64,000 nt of DNA from Branchiostoma floridae (taxonomy: Eukaryota > Chordata > Leptocardii > Amphioxiformes > Branchiostomatidae). The stretch is taken from contig NC_049991.1 in NCBI RefSeq assembly GCF_000003815.2, positions 12,350,087 through 12,414,086 of the forward strand. The letters run 5' to 3'. Numbering within the stretch: position 1 is the first letter of the stretch; each line of letters starts with the position of its first letter. Positions 48,993-63,099 of this stretch are shown here, piece after piece. A model generated the notes under the pieces. The model was not told where the DNA came from, made no database searches, and worked only from the letters and a program-made list of their open reading frames with translations. Position numbers and translations under genes: made by a program.

Positions 48993-51900
48993 AAAGGAAA
49001 GATTCAGCCCTCCCCATTGGCTTAATGCGTGATTCAAATATGGTCAACATCTGAGTCTATGCGGTTATTCCCTAAAGTAAGTGAATTTTGCTTGGAATAA
49101 AGGATACAATCATTGAGGCCGCCCAATGGATCCCATGGTTCCTGTCAGTAAATGTGCACATAACGTCGTTACGAATGAACTTTTCGGACAGAGGAATTCA
49201 GGATTCATTGGATTAAAGCCTTTGGAATAATTACTGATCATACCATTGAATCTAAATTAAATCTCTTCTATATGTTCGGTCATATCTTCGGTGTACGAAA
49301 GTGTTTTTGAAACATTTGATAGCGGTACATGTGCATGTATATACCTACCTTCCTACCTAGTCCCTTGACCTCCAGGTCGTTGGGGGGGGGGGGGGGGACA
49401 AGGTAGCCATGTATATACTGTATACTTATCTACATGTGTACATAATTTATTCATAATCATTGGTGGATTTACTTAACTTCGTCAGCGTAAGTATGCATTT
49501 CAAACCACAACCTATACAGCATGGGCACTTTCATTAAAACAGCTGACATCAAAGCTGCACCTTTTTTCACCTTGGTTTGATCGCCAAGCCAGCGCCGCGC
49601 GCGTTAGATTGAATTCTAGCGAGGTTGCCTACTCCCACACACCGTGAAGGATAAACGTCGCCCAAACTCCGTACCTACTTCAATCGATACCAACCCCGAT
49701 GCTCGACCTTGTCACGTTCCCAGCGAGAGGCAATAACACGCTGGATTCGCCAGTGTTTGCTCCGAATTCATCAGAACGCTCGAATGAACGCTATCCCAGA
49801 TCGGCACGGTCCCGATCGATGGGAATTCATTGCGCCATATGAAGATGTACTTTATGACTCCCGTAAACCAGCTACCTCTTCCCGCTTCCGTTCTGCTCGC
49901 GCACAAAAGCTAATCTTCCACTCCATCAACGTACCTTTTCTAATAGCTAATAATGACGGTGCAATAGAAGTGGAAAGAAACAAGCACGAGGCTTTCACAT
50001 GATGTATCTCGTCGCTATGCACATGAAAGGCACCATTAAGTACCTGTCTCCTTATTAAAGAGTTGGTGTGTCAAATAGTCTCCATCTGTCTTTACTATAA
50101 CAGACTTGTGCTCTTTCATCTGGCTTGAGGAATTTAATCGTTATTCTCACGCAGTAGGCAATGATAGGATGCGAAGAGTTCAGGCTGTGCTGAAACAGTG
50201 TATTCAATCATAGCCGTAAGTTGTTTCTATAAGCTTTCAATTCAAAAGCGTGCATGCTGTCGAATACAAATGAGTCGCCAGTATGTAAATAGATTTAAAT
50301 TATGTTATCACTTAGTGCCAGCAGGGAATTTAAATTAAATATCTCATTCAATGTACAGTTTATTTTGACGTTTTGTTTTTACTTCTGGGCCAAGTTACTT
50401 TGTGTTTTGCTGTAATGATTAATCTTTTGGTACAGAATGGCCAAAAGTAACATTTCTTTTGTGCTATGCATAAGGCACTGTGAACGAAAACGTCGCCAGA
50501 ACTGTATTGTCCCATATTAATGGATGCACTGCCTGGCGCCACCAGATATCATCAGGTTCTTGTATCAAGTATATGTGTAGCTATGTGCACGTGCATTATT
50601 AATGTACCTCGGTGCCGTGGTTTATAGTTTTGTGTTATGCCCGTCTCCAGATTTACCACATCTTTCAGTCGGGACCTCTTGCCAACAAATTCGTTTTGGC
50701 ACAGTGAACAAAGCCAGGATTACAACTGGCCGCAATAGGATGAATGATCCAACTCAAACTGGTATGAAATACAGCTCCTCCAACTGTGACCCCCATTTCT
50801 TCATCCTGTCATCCACTCCATGGCTGGATAACCTTTAAATAGATGAATAATTCCAGTAGGATGAAATCAAAGAGAACATTTTAAACGAATAGAATAGACC
50901 CATTGATAGAGGAAAAGAATCGCTCAGCAGGCTATCTATCTCGGAGTATTCTGTTGGGAAACTATTATTTTCAAGGATGTATCCTGAATAGCCTTTGCCT
51001 TGCAAAATTGTATGTATTGAGATTTGCCAGCTTCCTCATACCAGTTATAGAATCAATTTGTTGGGGCAGATTTTCAATGGGACATGTTCAGAAATGAAAT
51101 TAAAATTTATGCGTATGATGGTAAAAATCAGGTTGTGGACATTGATTGAATGTCGACTGATGATTGTGAACGTTCCCGAAGTATTGTGGGCTTTGTATGC
51201 AAAGTCATTTTTTCAGTGGAAACGTTGTACACATGAATCACATTTGACGCAGATTGGAGTTTGATTCATTGATTTACCAAGTGATGAATGTGAAGATTGG
51301 TTATTGCACACAACACACCCTCATTTTAGAAATCCATACCCAGCAACAGGGCAGTTTGCTTTTGAGAATTACATGTGAGTCTACGGACACAAGCATCGAT
51401 AAAGCCTGATCTCAAAGACTTTCTCGTCAACATGGATGATCCAGGTCTGAGAATTTCTATGCTTTCTAAATTGTTAACATGTGGCGATGATTGGATTTTG
51501 AAGGTTGAGGTCTCCGCGGGAAGTACTTTCAGTTTACTCTCCAAGCAGAGGTTGAGTCGCGTACTTACAGTTATGAGGTTACACCAACGCCATCTTGGGT
51601 CCCGTCCCTTGAAGGTACATATTGCTGTACAAACTGTATATCAAATCATCGGGCGTGGTAACGGCAGTGTATCTGCTAGTGGCTTCCAGCAGCCGTGTAC
51701 AGTCCCTGTATTCTCCATGACTGTTAGACATGGCAACGTGCGTATGCTGTAGTTTGAGTATAGTCTCTACCAGACTCCGGCCTGGCCGAATAATAAAAAC
51801 ATGGGACTTTGACCAATTTAGGAATAAAGGCCTAGTAGGAGTTAATAGGCATAGGAGTTAACTGACCGACTGGATAGACTGCAAAAGGCTGACTGAGATC

Positions 51901-54900
51901 CCATGGCAAGTTTGTCCCTAATTGACCAAATTCCTCTCTTTTGTCATCCAGCTGACGCGTCTGCTTGGAGACTAGTTTGAGTATTACATTCACCAGAGAT
52001 GTATCCATCGTAGCGATAACCATAAAACTGCTAACTGTGCTACACTGGCCGCGGCACGTTTCTGGACGGTGAAGTTTATTACCGCTATCGACCCGTCCGC
52101 AGTGCTACCTAAGACCCCGGCCCTGGTGGGATAGGATGTTATTCCCGCTCTGCTGGGCCGTGAAGAGCACATATCGAACTTCCCCCACCCTTTAAACACC
52201 ACACCAGAAGATAATGATCATTCCTCGTGCAGCGCTGAAGGTCTGGTCAGCAGGGAAATCCATACCAAGATACAGCAGCACAGGCAATCTGATGGTGAAC
52301 ATCCGTAGTGTTCGCAAGGCTCTCGTCGGATCAAGGAATCATTATCAGCATCCGTAGTGCACGGTAAGAGTGCATGCAATGTTCTTAGAAACATAAGCGA
52401 AACATTGCGATTGGAATCCACATTCTGTGACACGTTTAAGCCGGTAAGTGGTCTTTACACCGCAAAGCGTAGCGACTATACAATCATTAGCCTCAATTGT
52501 GCTCACACGTTCATATTGGCTTTTAGCCGCCAGGAACAGGCCATTCCTCCATTAACCTGGCCGACCATAGGAAATCCGCCTTGTCGTAACATCAGAGATA
52601 ATACTTAGTATTTTATAGATCAAATGGGCACGAAGTCCTCTATAATGCTCTGTGTGGATTCCTTAAGAGGAGAGCTTCAGTTTTAGAATGGGGAAAGTGG
52701 TCCGGATCACAGATGCGAAAGGAGTACAAAGATAGCTGATGGTGCTAAATGTTCTGTGATTACAAAGCGGTGCAAATGAGATGGCTGCAAGTCTGTGGAT
52801 GGCATTTCGCATAAAGTAGTTGGACCCACATACCTTAATGGTATTAGTTGATCCTGTTCAACTGTAATTATGAGACCTACGTTTTGAATATTTCTAAATA
52901 GAATAATATTGGACGTGAGGCAGAAAGTGGCAGTATGTGAATAATGTGACTACGCATATTGACGGTGCCAGGATTGTAGCCAGCACCCGTCCTTCCGTCC
53001 TTTGATGGAATTTTGCAGCTGGGGACAGAAAATTTTTTTTTCCCATTCCGTTCTCTCTGACGGACAAAAATTGACATGTAAAGATATAATAAAACTGTCT
53101 CCCATGTGTAATTTTCATCAAAACAAATGCCGTCGAACAGCTTTGTCTACCAGCAAAATGTACACCTCAAAATGCAGGAAATAGCATTTCAAGATTTCAA
53201 AATTGTATTGGGCACTCGATAGGATTCAAAATCAAGGGGGACGGAAAATTATTTCAGGCTGGCTTCAACCCTATATTGACCTATATGTGCAATCTTCTGA
53301 CATCTGTCCCTGTATTATTCACAAGAGAATGCACAGTAGGGCTGTAATATTGATGTCCATGCGGTATTAACAGTGCATTCTATCTCAATGATCAACATGG
53401 ACATCAAAGGCAATGTCTTTTCTTTTTGAAATCATATGTCATCATAAAAGACTTTGGATACTGTTATATCTTCTATTGATTTTGAAATCCCAAAAGGTCT
53501 AACTTACAAGCCCGTGTGCAACTAATCAATGTTCAATTTACGCAGCAAACCTCTGTGACCAACAACACTTTTCTCTATCCGTTTTCGATGCCAGCTAGTA
53601 CTCGGAGATTGACGACGAGTTTAATATGGCTTTGATGCGATGTGCCTGTGTGAGGACTTGAACATATACAGTATGTAGCAATTGCACAATTGGTCGTCTT
53701 TATTATCATATATAGCAAGCTTACCGCATATGGGGGCATTTCCAAAATGTTAAAGTAAAATGTAGAATCTGGTGTTCTTCAGGGCAAGACCACACCCGCT
53801 TGTTGTACTAACAAATTTTTTTATCTTTGCTGGCTAGTCCCTCCTACACAACCCATCAGCTACCTAATGCAAAAAAACAGCCGCAGGAAGTACGTCTTAC
53901 ATCGCATATGTATATCTATGCACTATTGAATTTCAATAGTCTCCCTAATGAGACCCCGATCACATCCAATTTAAGAATAATGATCTTACTTGCCCCATTT
54001 CTATTCAGAATGAAACATTTATGAAACACCTGCGTAAATTTTTCTTTAAGGTTGAACTCTTTGACATGTATCATCTTTTAGTTCCCTCGTTTGGACGACA
54101 TCATGCATATCAACAATATTAGGCAGTTTTGTTTGATAAAGAGCCTTATTTTCAGAGTGTATCGGATTTGGACACAGTATTTGTAGCTTTACCATGTTAC
54201 ACATTCTGTAGCGTTTGGATAACGCTCATGATTGGATAGGATTTGTAATACTGAAGGCCATTTTCTGCCAGCTTTCCGCCACAAACAAGAGTATGAAATA
54301 TTCAGCAGTTTCTGCCTGTTGAAGCCGGTATGGATTAGGGAACGCCGTGACACCAGTTGTCATGAGCCGCTAAGTCTGTGGGAACGAAGCGCTCTGTTAG
54401 AAGAAGAGCTCATTATATAAGATGTTCAGCTGCCCACACGAACTCATAGGCGGTGAAACATTCAAAAGCTCCGCTCCATTTTCTGACTGAAGCCTGCCCA
54501 CAAAGCAGAGGCCAATTAGTCATCCACTGCACTCTGTTCATTTGGCTCTCAGTCGGAGTTGGTGGCGGCCCGCATGTAACGGTGAGTCCAAATCATCTGG
54601 CAGGATGTGTGTGATGGTTATGTGGCATTTTTTTTCATTACAGTTCTGTGTTGGCATCCGTCTGTCTCGGAAGACAATGGTAGGCAGACAGGGCGGATTT
54701 TAAGGCGACCCGTCTGCCTGGTCTGCACTTGGGTTTTTAAGGTGAAGGAGGGGTGTGCACTTCCTTCTCTACCCTCTCGTCCACTGGCACACTAAGTCCT
54801 ACAGGGGCAACTGTATGCAACGTGTAAGACGGTCCCAGCAGATGCAGGTTTTGTAAGGGTTTGTTAAATGCTGTGGAATTCCTTTTTATCACCAGGGTCA

Positions 54901-57900
54901 AGTACGAAATCAGACCTCATCATATTCATTTTAAGATCTTCTGACCTTTCGATTTCACGTTAGATGACGCTGAATATAAGATCGTACTTGTATGATTGTT
55001 GCCACGTCTATGAATGAGTTACATAGAACGCAGAATTATTTGGCTTTATAGTCCAGAAGGAAATCCTACAAAAACTCCCCGTCGTAGCCCACCTTGTACG
55101 CAATAAGCCCTGTACGCAATAAACCATGTACAGTAAGACAGCTTTGTGGATCTTGATTATTTTATGCTACGATGTACAATGGTCCAGGTGGGGGCATCGT
55201 GGCTCTAGGGATCTTTATGGAAATTTATGCACATTAAGGTAATAATTTTTTATTTGAAACATATAGAATCAAGCAATATTAGTTGAATGACATTGAACCC
55301 GGAGAAAATCACAAGCGGCTTGAGTCGGAATCTACCACGCAAGATATGTTAGGTACTAATAACTTGGCTTCAAAATCGCTTGAGCGTGTGCACACTGTAC
55401 TGCACACAATTTGCTGATTTCTCTAGAACTTTCTTTATTTCATTCCAGTGCCGACGTGGCTTGTGCAAAATTGCTTGAATCCGTCAGGGCTTCTACACTG
55501 ACTGTGTGGACATAATGGTGCTTTTGTAGATAAGTTATTTGTTCTCGGAGCTGTCAGGATAGCTACTTTTGTCAGGCATAGTCGTGATGGTATTATCGTC
55601 CAATAATGGGATCGCGCGGATTTTTGTGGCGACTGTTTTAAATTTATCCTTTTGTCAACGCTGTACATATAAGCACGACTGCTGTTATTATTAGGCTCAG
55701 AACTGTTTGACCTTATGCAGACTGGTGCAGATAATGGGGTTCACATGTTTGAGTGATTGCATATCTACTTATAAGGACACAGTCTCCAGGTTCCATCGAC
55801 GCGACGCCGATGGGGATTTTCCAATTTACTTTATTTTTAGGCTGAACATAATCGTTGCATTCACCAATGCGTTCCCGATGTTTTGGATAGCACATCTTTC
55901 TTATAGATACACGAAGAGGGACAGACAATCAAATATGGGCAACGGTGCTGTGTTAAAATGGGAGCTATCGTTGTCAGACAGCATCTTTAATAAAGTCAGT
56001 GTGAAGTGTCGACAGTGCATTCCATGTGTATATACGGCAATGTTGCTGTATAACTAGAATAGCCAGTCTTATTTGAATGAATAAACAAAATGCCATGGTG
56101 GTTTTCCCACTATGGTTGTAATGTCATTAAACCGCGACCTCTGACCCAATACATGTCAGTAACTCCTCAGCAGCTGGACATTACCTGAAGAAGAAGAAGA
56201 AGAAACTGAAATATATTTCAGCTTATTTACTTAGCAAAACTGGTAAAAAATGTATGTAGTGATCAAAGACAGGGCATGACTTTGCACCTGCATGTTTACG
56301 GGATGCTGGTCGGGACCGGTGGATAGACCGATGAAAAACAAAACACTTCTCAAGATTCTTTCAGTATCGTTGCTAAGCAACGGTGACGTAGGTTCCTGCC
56401 GAATGGCTGTGATAAACACAGCTGCAAATGACATTTCGACCTGAAGAAGCGGGGGACCACAGCATTGCAAGGCAGGTATTCCTTGCCAATGATAGTGTAT
56501 GTGTTCAGGGTGTGGTTGAAGTACGTTTGCGGTGGCGTCTTTACTGCGATATGGCTCTATCCCCCCAGCGATAACCGCCAAGATGATTGAAATGGATGCT
56601 CTTTTACAACTTCACCATCCTCGGGCGTTGTGATATCAATTTAATTTCAGAGGTGTGCAGTTATCTCACAATGTCATTCCGCAAAACTACTCGACAGCAG
56701 GCCCGAAGGATTTCATGGCAAATGTCAAAGCGGGAGGGGCTACTTCACCAAAGATTTCAAGCTCCCACTACAAGCAAATCCTTGCAAACATCATCATTCA
56801 ATGTCGATGTCACGTATACACATCAACAACAGTGATCTTCAATCAAAGAGAACGCCGAAGCCCTGCCATGTGATACCACTTATCTCAAAGACACCTTCTG
56901 GCAATACCTTGCAAAGATGGATGTTCAGTTACTAAAGTGAGCTTCTCTGGTAATCCTAGAGTTTTGGTCACCGGTTTCCAAATGCTATATTTAAAAGGGT
57001 TTGTGAGCCGATAAGAAGGACTTGAGGGTGCTGAAGGAGCATTATATGAATCTTCAAGGAAAACATCTTAGAGAAAGCAAAGAAGCTGGTCGAGAGTCAA
57101 CTGTTCCGGCTGACTTCTTTGATTTAAAAGTAAGCCGTAAGTGCAGTTTCTTACGTGGTGAGTGCGTCAGTGGATGTCTTCTCTGCCCCCAGCGAACAGT
57201 GAGCGCGGTACTTCAGGGCCGAATTGCGCTGATGGATCCACGGTCCAGTGGAAGATTGACTCCTCGCCGTTGGAACGTGAAAGGTAGATCAGATACAGCC
57301 CGTAGCCAGGCGGATGAGCAAGAGGTTCTGACAAAAATATACATTTATTACACATGGTTGTACTTTTCCAACGACGTTCAAACGCGTTCTTATACACACC
57401 TTTCATTTCAAGTACATGCTTCAAAGAGCAACTGCTGAGGAGATGACATGTTTAGTACTACTCTACTCACTTAACAATTCAGACAAGGTTTTTCAGACCG
57501 TTGCTATCTACTGTCTTTATTTTATGTCATATGTAACTTACACTGGATGACAGGTTAAAACAGTTAGCTATAGGCAAGCTCATTACCGCTCGAAGTAAGA
57601 GTCTTACGTAAGAGACCCCCCTTCAAAAACATACTTATCAGAAGAGTTCCCGACTGAGCGTAAAATTGCGACTTCATTCGCCTGGCACGGACTAATTGCA
57701 CACAGGAGATGAAATCTCGGCGGTTGTGCAATAAAACAACCCAGGCGGTGGCACACACCAGTTGTGCGCAGCGCCCTTGAAGATTCCGGTTGGAGCGCCG
57801 TAGGGTCTGTTTGTGCGAGTGTTAGCGTTTTATTTACCCTCTGTAGTCCTCTGGAGCCATGCGGTGCCTTTGATCATGGAGATGAGATAACAACGTGTCG

Positions 57901-60195
57901 TAAATTAACATTATGGGAAATCATGCTGATACTGTGCATATGGTATTCTAAAGTTGACTAACGGTGCGTTTTAATTTGGTGCGTTACAGGGAAATATTAC
58001 AAAAATGGAAATAAGGACATCTCACATTATTATTTTGGGAAATGACAATGTTATTTTGATGAGACAGGAAACAACATGATTCACACGTCACAAAAGGATC
58101 AAGACATCAAAACCTTCAATGAAAAACATGATTTTGATTTATGATGATTATTTAGCTTTTATTCGAACTTTCCAACTTCACAGTCTTTCAGCCAACTATA
58201 TATGTATAGTTAGCTGCATTGTGGTTAGCTGAATTGCACCGGTCAAAAAGCATTAAACATGCGTACGATAACAATAGCCAAGAAAAATGCATCTACTTTG
58301 TCTATAATTCATTCAATATAAATCTACTGTACTTCTAAAATTCAGTAAGTCAGTCCCAGATGACACAAAAGCCTCTTTGTCAAATGACTGTGATAATTGA
58401 GATAACGACGTCGACAGGGTAACAATCGTAGCAATAAATTTCTGTCGTCTGAATCTTATCGTAGTTGAACGATTGAGATCATTAATGGCTGCATTGCACA
58501 CTTCGACAATTTGTAATCATAATAACATCCATCAACTACCAGTGCAAAACTCCTTTATCCAAATGTATTTGTCCCGATATGATGCCAGAGCCGATGAAAA
58601 ATCTTAGCTGCATGCTGCATTCTGAATTTCCATAGCACCATGAAATGTTTGTTGGTGGCCGCCCTTTTTACTAAATTCACTCCGTCATTTGCCTTTCTGA
58701 ACCTTCCATACATAATTGTTCGGCTCAGTCCACGCATATAACCAACGTACGCGAGGAAATTGCCGCATACAGTCAACATACATATTCGTATTCCGTACCC
58801 CGTAACAGGTACATATATATCCCCCTGTCTATGAAAGTTGTAAAAGCTGTAATTTTTCCGTATTGGACTGGAACCCACCTAGCGCCTAATCACCGCAATC
58901 TGAGTTAACAGCACGAGGCTTTCGTTACAGGCAGTAGAGGCATCAATCGCCGATAACGATGGAGTTCTGATACTTTAGTTTAGCCTATCATAGCAGGCAG
59001 ATTTTGATAGATAGCTGCACCCTGTAGAGGCTGAGGATTACAGTAATGCCTATTCTTACCGTCGTAAAATAAACTTACAATAGCATATCATTTCACGGGA
59101 ATGGCAGAATCGATTCAGGTGACTGCAAAACTGCACAAGTCTGCTGCGTTTTTACTGGCAAGTGACTTTCCAATTTGTAGTCACATAAATGAGGCAATTT
59201 CGTCTTCATTAACTCAGTTTGCTGGCACAAGACAATAGCTATAGACGATACAAATGGTAATTACTCAGCATTACATCTTTCAGCTCCTTATTCTCGTGAT
59301 TGGAGAGCTATCATCAAATTCGTTAATGAGCCGATAGCTACATATGATACATCGAGCCGAAAAGAAACGCTGTACAATTGAAGTTGGCATGGAATTCAAT
59401 CACAGGCTCTCTATTGGAACTGTACGTACGTGCTGTGATTCACATACTCTGACGGAGGCACTGTATATATAGCCTACGGACGATGACAGTCCCACTTTGG
59501 ATAACCTTATGGTTTGTCTGTTTCTATCGTGAATGTGATAATGTGGTTTCTCCTTTGTCCGTTCTATTCCCCTAATGTGGGATGCGTCCCTGATAAAAGT
59601 AATTAAATTCACTGACCAATTCAGCCTTTCCAAGTAGGTTATCTCCTTAGCTTGGCCTGTCATGATCTTCTTCCTGGACGATCTATCTGTTGACACCTAC
59701 AACATGTATTCTTCAATTGCAACAAGGATAGGTATACATGTACATACTTTTCTGTAACATAGTCGTAGATCATTCAATTAAAAACATTGTTACAAAATTC
59801 TTGCGGTTTCTGCTTAGTTTCTGACCCGGTGTGAACCATTATGTGGTGTATGCATATGCGTATGTATATATAATAAGAGCGTGAGTCTGCATCTTTCAAT
59901 AAATTTAACAGCGTCGTGCATGACAATATAAGACTATTGATCGATGCCATATATCATCCGTAGCTGTCGTTGGTTTCAAAGTCTCTGGAAGTTTGAATCC
60001 AGACTTTGTGAAGTGTGTTATTGATGAGACGATCCATCATCTGGGAGATTTATCGCATCGAATCTGCACGCACGCTCCGGGGAGGCCGGATATCCCCGCA
60101 CCCCTCGGCAATGACTCCGGGCCTTTCGCTGATGTCAGCCATTTATCTTACTGGAGTGCTGCAGTCGCGACTCCGCAATCTGTTTCCGTTAAAAA
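48993..60195. other. Gene-poor region
   Basis: I looked for multi-exon coding signal on both strands and saw none I can support. Open frames are at most about 140 codons, with no hydrophobic, cysteine or domain pattern worth naming. A poly-G run is at about 49381-49397. The longest frames (57022-57438 plus, 56231-56581 minus) overlap other frames and have no recognisable features. Confidence 0.45.
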
Positions 60196-61445
60196 CTAGT
60201 GAATATTCACTGATGTGGTAGCTGAGAGCCGTAGGAATCTGTTGACGTTTGAGAAACCGTTAACACGTTATCTATTTACAGCAAGCTTATGATGCATTGT
60301 ATGACGTTTTGAAGTTGGTTCCCTACAGTGCAACTGCAGTTCCATAGTGCTTGACCCTGATTTGTGAATGGTGATGTGAATATAGAAGACATTATTAATT
60401 TTGAGCTAAGATCCGCTTTATGTAAAATGAGGATAAGTGCTCATTCATTAGAAATAGAGAGAGGCAGGTACAAAAAACTGTCCGTTGACGAGAGAACGTG
60501 TAATCATTGTTCAGGGAAAGCAGTGGAAGATGAACTACATTTCATTTGTCAATGTTCACATTACAGTTACGAAAGAAACAAACTTTTCCTTAAAATCAGT
60601 AAAACTTACCCAAGCTTTTATCAGCTTACCGACCAACAAAAATCAATCTTCTTACTTAAGTCGTCCAACTCCTTTATACATGAAAATGTTGGACAATTCA
60701 TCTTCCACTGCTTACGGAAAAGAAGTCAAACCCATCATATAGCTTAGGTAGAAATAGATTTAGTTTAGACGTTATTCCCTGATTGATTTATCTATGAATA
60801 TCATTTCCCTTCTTTGTTAATTATGTTTATGTATACCACTACTACTTTACTTTGTATGCAATTAGCCCTCGGGCATGAATTTGCAATAAAGATTATTATT
60901 ATAAACATCATTGATGAATATTTACTGGCATTGTTCCGGCACTTTCTGGTACGCTCTGTGACTTTGTTCACGTTTGAGAAACCGTTCTCTCTTTACAGCA
61001 AGCTTATGATACATTGTAACTTTATGAGTTGGTTCCCTACAGTGCAAGCCCATGCACCATGGGTATGTCCTTGATTTGTGAATGTTGATGTGAATATTGA
61101 AAACGTTATTCCTGGATATTCAATGATGTTGTTTCGGCACTGTCTGGTACTGGGAGTCTCAGGAATCTGGTGAGGTTTTAGAAACCGTTATCTCCTTACA
61201 GCAAACATATGATGCATTGTATCAAGTTTTGAAGTTGGTTCATCCTGCAGTGCAAGCGCAGGCATCATGGGGTATGTCATTGGTTTGTGAATGTCGATGT
61301 GAATATTAAAAACGTTATTCTTGGACATTCACTGATGTTGTTCCGGCACTTTCTGGTACCGATGCCTTATTACTGGGAATTTGATGACGTTTGGGAACCC
61401 GTTCTATCTTTACAGCAAGCATTGTGATGCATAGCATGAAGTTTT
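60196..61445 (+). repeat. About 200-bp tandem repeat, four copies, one split
   Basis: Shared words in order are CCGGCACTTTCTGGTAC, GTTTGAGAAACCGTT, TTACAGCAAGC, TATGATGCATTGTAT, GTTTTGAAGTTGGTTC, CAGTGCAA and GTGAATGTTGATGTGAATATT. Copies lie at about 60196-60396, 60902-61115, 61115-61325 and 61325-61445 (partial). The first two are separated by a retrotransposon fragment. Confidence 0.7.
60397..60901 (+). mobile_element. 3' end of a non-LTR retrotransposon (zinc-finger C-terminus)
   Basis: The frame ending at 60747 encodes about 115 residues of the type found at the C-terminus of non-LTR retrotransposon polyproteins (zf-RVT-like). It has RISAHSLEIERGRYKK, then CNHC, then DELHFICQCSHY, giving a C-x2-C-x(n)-H-x3-C pattern. 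After the stop come about 150 bases of 3' untranslated sequence with GCAATAAAG and an ATTATTATTAT tail. Reverse transcriptase is absent, so the copy is strongly 5' truncated. It interrupts a 200-bp tandem repeat; ACATTATT on the left and ACATCATT on the right may be the remains of a target duplication. Confidence 0.75.
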
Positions 61446-61462
61446 GGAGAGAAGGGGCTGCA

Positions 61463-61516
61463 CGAGCAACCTCCATGGAGGAGCTCTACAGAGCTGACCT
61501 CCATGGAGGTTGCTCG
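61463..61516. repeat. 54-bp nested palindrome
   Basis: CGAGCAACCTCCATGGAGG (61463-61481) and its exact reverse complement (61498-61516) flank AGCTCTACAGAGCT plus GA, itself a palindrome around AC. CCTCCATGGAGG in each arm is also self-complementary. It sits at the junction between the 200-bp array and the satellite. Confidence 0.85.
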
Positions 61517-61689
61517 TTCAGCCCGCCAGCTCCACCGAGCGAGCTCTATGCGCTATGAATACAAACGCTTTGTTCTCGTCACCTTCATGGAATTTTTAAA
61601 ACTACATGGAGGAGGTTCTCTCGTATAGGACAAACAACCGGGCTAAACTAGCAGCTCTACGCCATCATTAATACAAAACATGGTTCCGT

Positions 61690-63066
61690 TACACGGGCTA
61701 TGAATGTAACGTTAAACATTTGGTTCACGTTACCCAAAACAAATCGGTCAGAGGTCTTTCCAAACAGCGCTCCATGGGCTTTGAATGTAAACATTGGGTT
61801 CACGTCACCCAAAACAAATTGGTTGATATCGTAAATGACAAAAATACACAGAACGGAGGGCGGTGCAAGCAACCTCTACAAACTATGAATGTAAACATTC
61901 GGTTCACGTAACCTTCAGCAAATTGGTGTAGGGGCTCTATGCGGAGATCAGTGTAAACAAGAAACACACGGAGCCGATAGCTGCCCGAGCAGCTCCACGG
62001 GCTATATGAATGTAAACACTTGGTTATGTCACCATCAACAAATCGGTCTTAGGACTCCATACAGGGATACTGTAAACAACAAACACACGGAGCCGATAGC
62101 TGTTTGAGCAGCTCCACGGGCTATATGAATGTAAACACTTGGTTATGTCACCATCAACAAATCGGTCTTAGGACTCCATACAGGGATACTGTAAACAACA
62201 AACACACAGAGCCGATAACTGCCTGAGCAGCTCCACGGGCTATATGAATGTAAACACTTTGTTCACGTCACCATCAACAAATCGGTGTTTAGGGCTCTAT
62301 ACAGAGATATTGTAAACAACAAACACACAGAGCCGATAGCTGTTTGAGCAGCTCCACGGGCTATATGAATGTAAACACTTGGTTCACGTCACCCAAAACA
62401 AATCGGTCTTAGGGCTCCATACAGAGATACTGTAAACAACAAACACACGGAGCCGATAGCTGTTTGAGCAGCTCCACGGGCTATATGAATGTAAACACTT
62501 GGTTCACGTCACCACCAACAAATCGGTGTTTAGGGCTCCATACAGAGATACTGTAAAAAACAAACACACGGAGCCGATAGCTGTTTGAGCAGCTCCACGG
62601 GCTATATGAATGTAAACACTTGGTTCACGTCACCACCAACAAATCGGTGTTTAGGGCTCCTTACAGTGATATTGTAAACAACAAACACACGGAGCCGATA
62701 GCTGACCAAGCAGCTCCATGGGCTTTGAATGTAAACATTTGGTTCACCTCACCCAAAACAAATCGGTCAGAGGTCTGTCCAAGCAGCGCTCTACGGGCTT
62801 TGATTGTAAACATTCGGTTCACGTCACCCAAAACAAATCGGTCAGAGGTCTCCAAGCAGCCCTCTACGGGCTTTGAATGTAAACATTTGGTTCACGTCAC
62901 CCAAAACAAATCGGTCAGAGGTCTGTCCAAGCAGCGCTCTACGGGCTTTGAATGTAAACATTTGATTCACGTCACCCAAAACAAATCGGTCAGAGGTCTG
63001 TCCAAGCAGCACTCCACGGGCTATGAATGTAAACATTTGGTTCACGTCACCCAAAACAAACCGGTC
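61690..63066 (+). repeat. Composite 75-bp / 120-bp satellite array
   Basis: All units share GGGCTATGAATGTAAACA, then TTGGTTCACGTCACC, then AACAAATCGGTC. In the middle (about 61970-62700) the period is about 120 bases, with GAGCCGATAG starting at 61971, 62090, 62209, 62330, 62450, 62571 and 62692. In the right part (62720-63066) the period is about 75, with GGGCT starting at 62720, 62795, 62868, 62943 and 63018. The 75-base units keep one frame open, giving a 25-residue repeat in the + frame that ends at 63099. This frame is probably a by-product of the period and not a gene. Confidence 0.9.
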
Positions 63067-63099
63067 TGTACAACAAACATACACAGAGCGGAGATCTGA

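Noticed and set aside
49381-49397. Poly-G run as a functional G-quadruplex
   Set aside because: Homopolymer length is unreliable in assemblies, and nothing nearby suggests a function.
49709-50002. 97-codon + frame
   Set aside because: No domain, hydrophobic pattern or splice partner; only length supports it.
56231-56581. 116-codon - frame
   Set aside because: No recognisable family, and overlaps other frames; likely chance.
61690-63066. Regular repeat array as a CRISPR-like array
   Set aside because: Spacers are not unique, the period is 75-120 bases, and the sequence is eukaryotic; it is a satellite.
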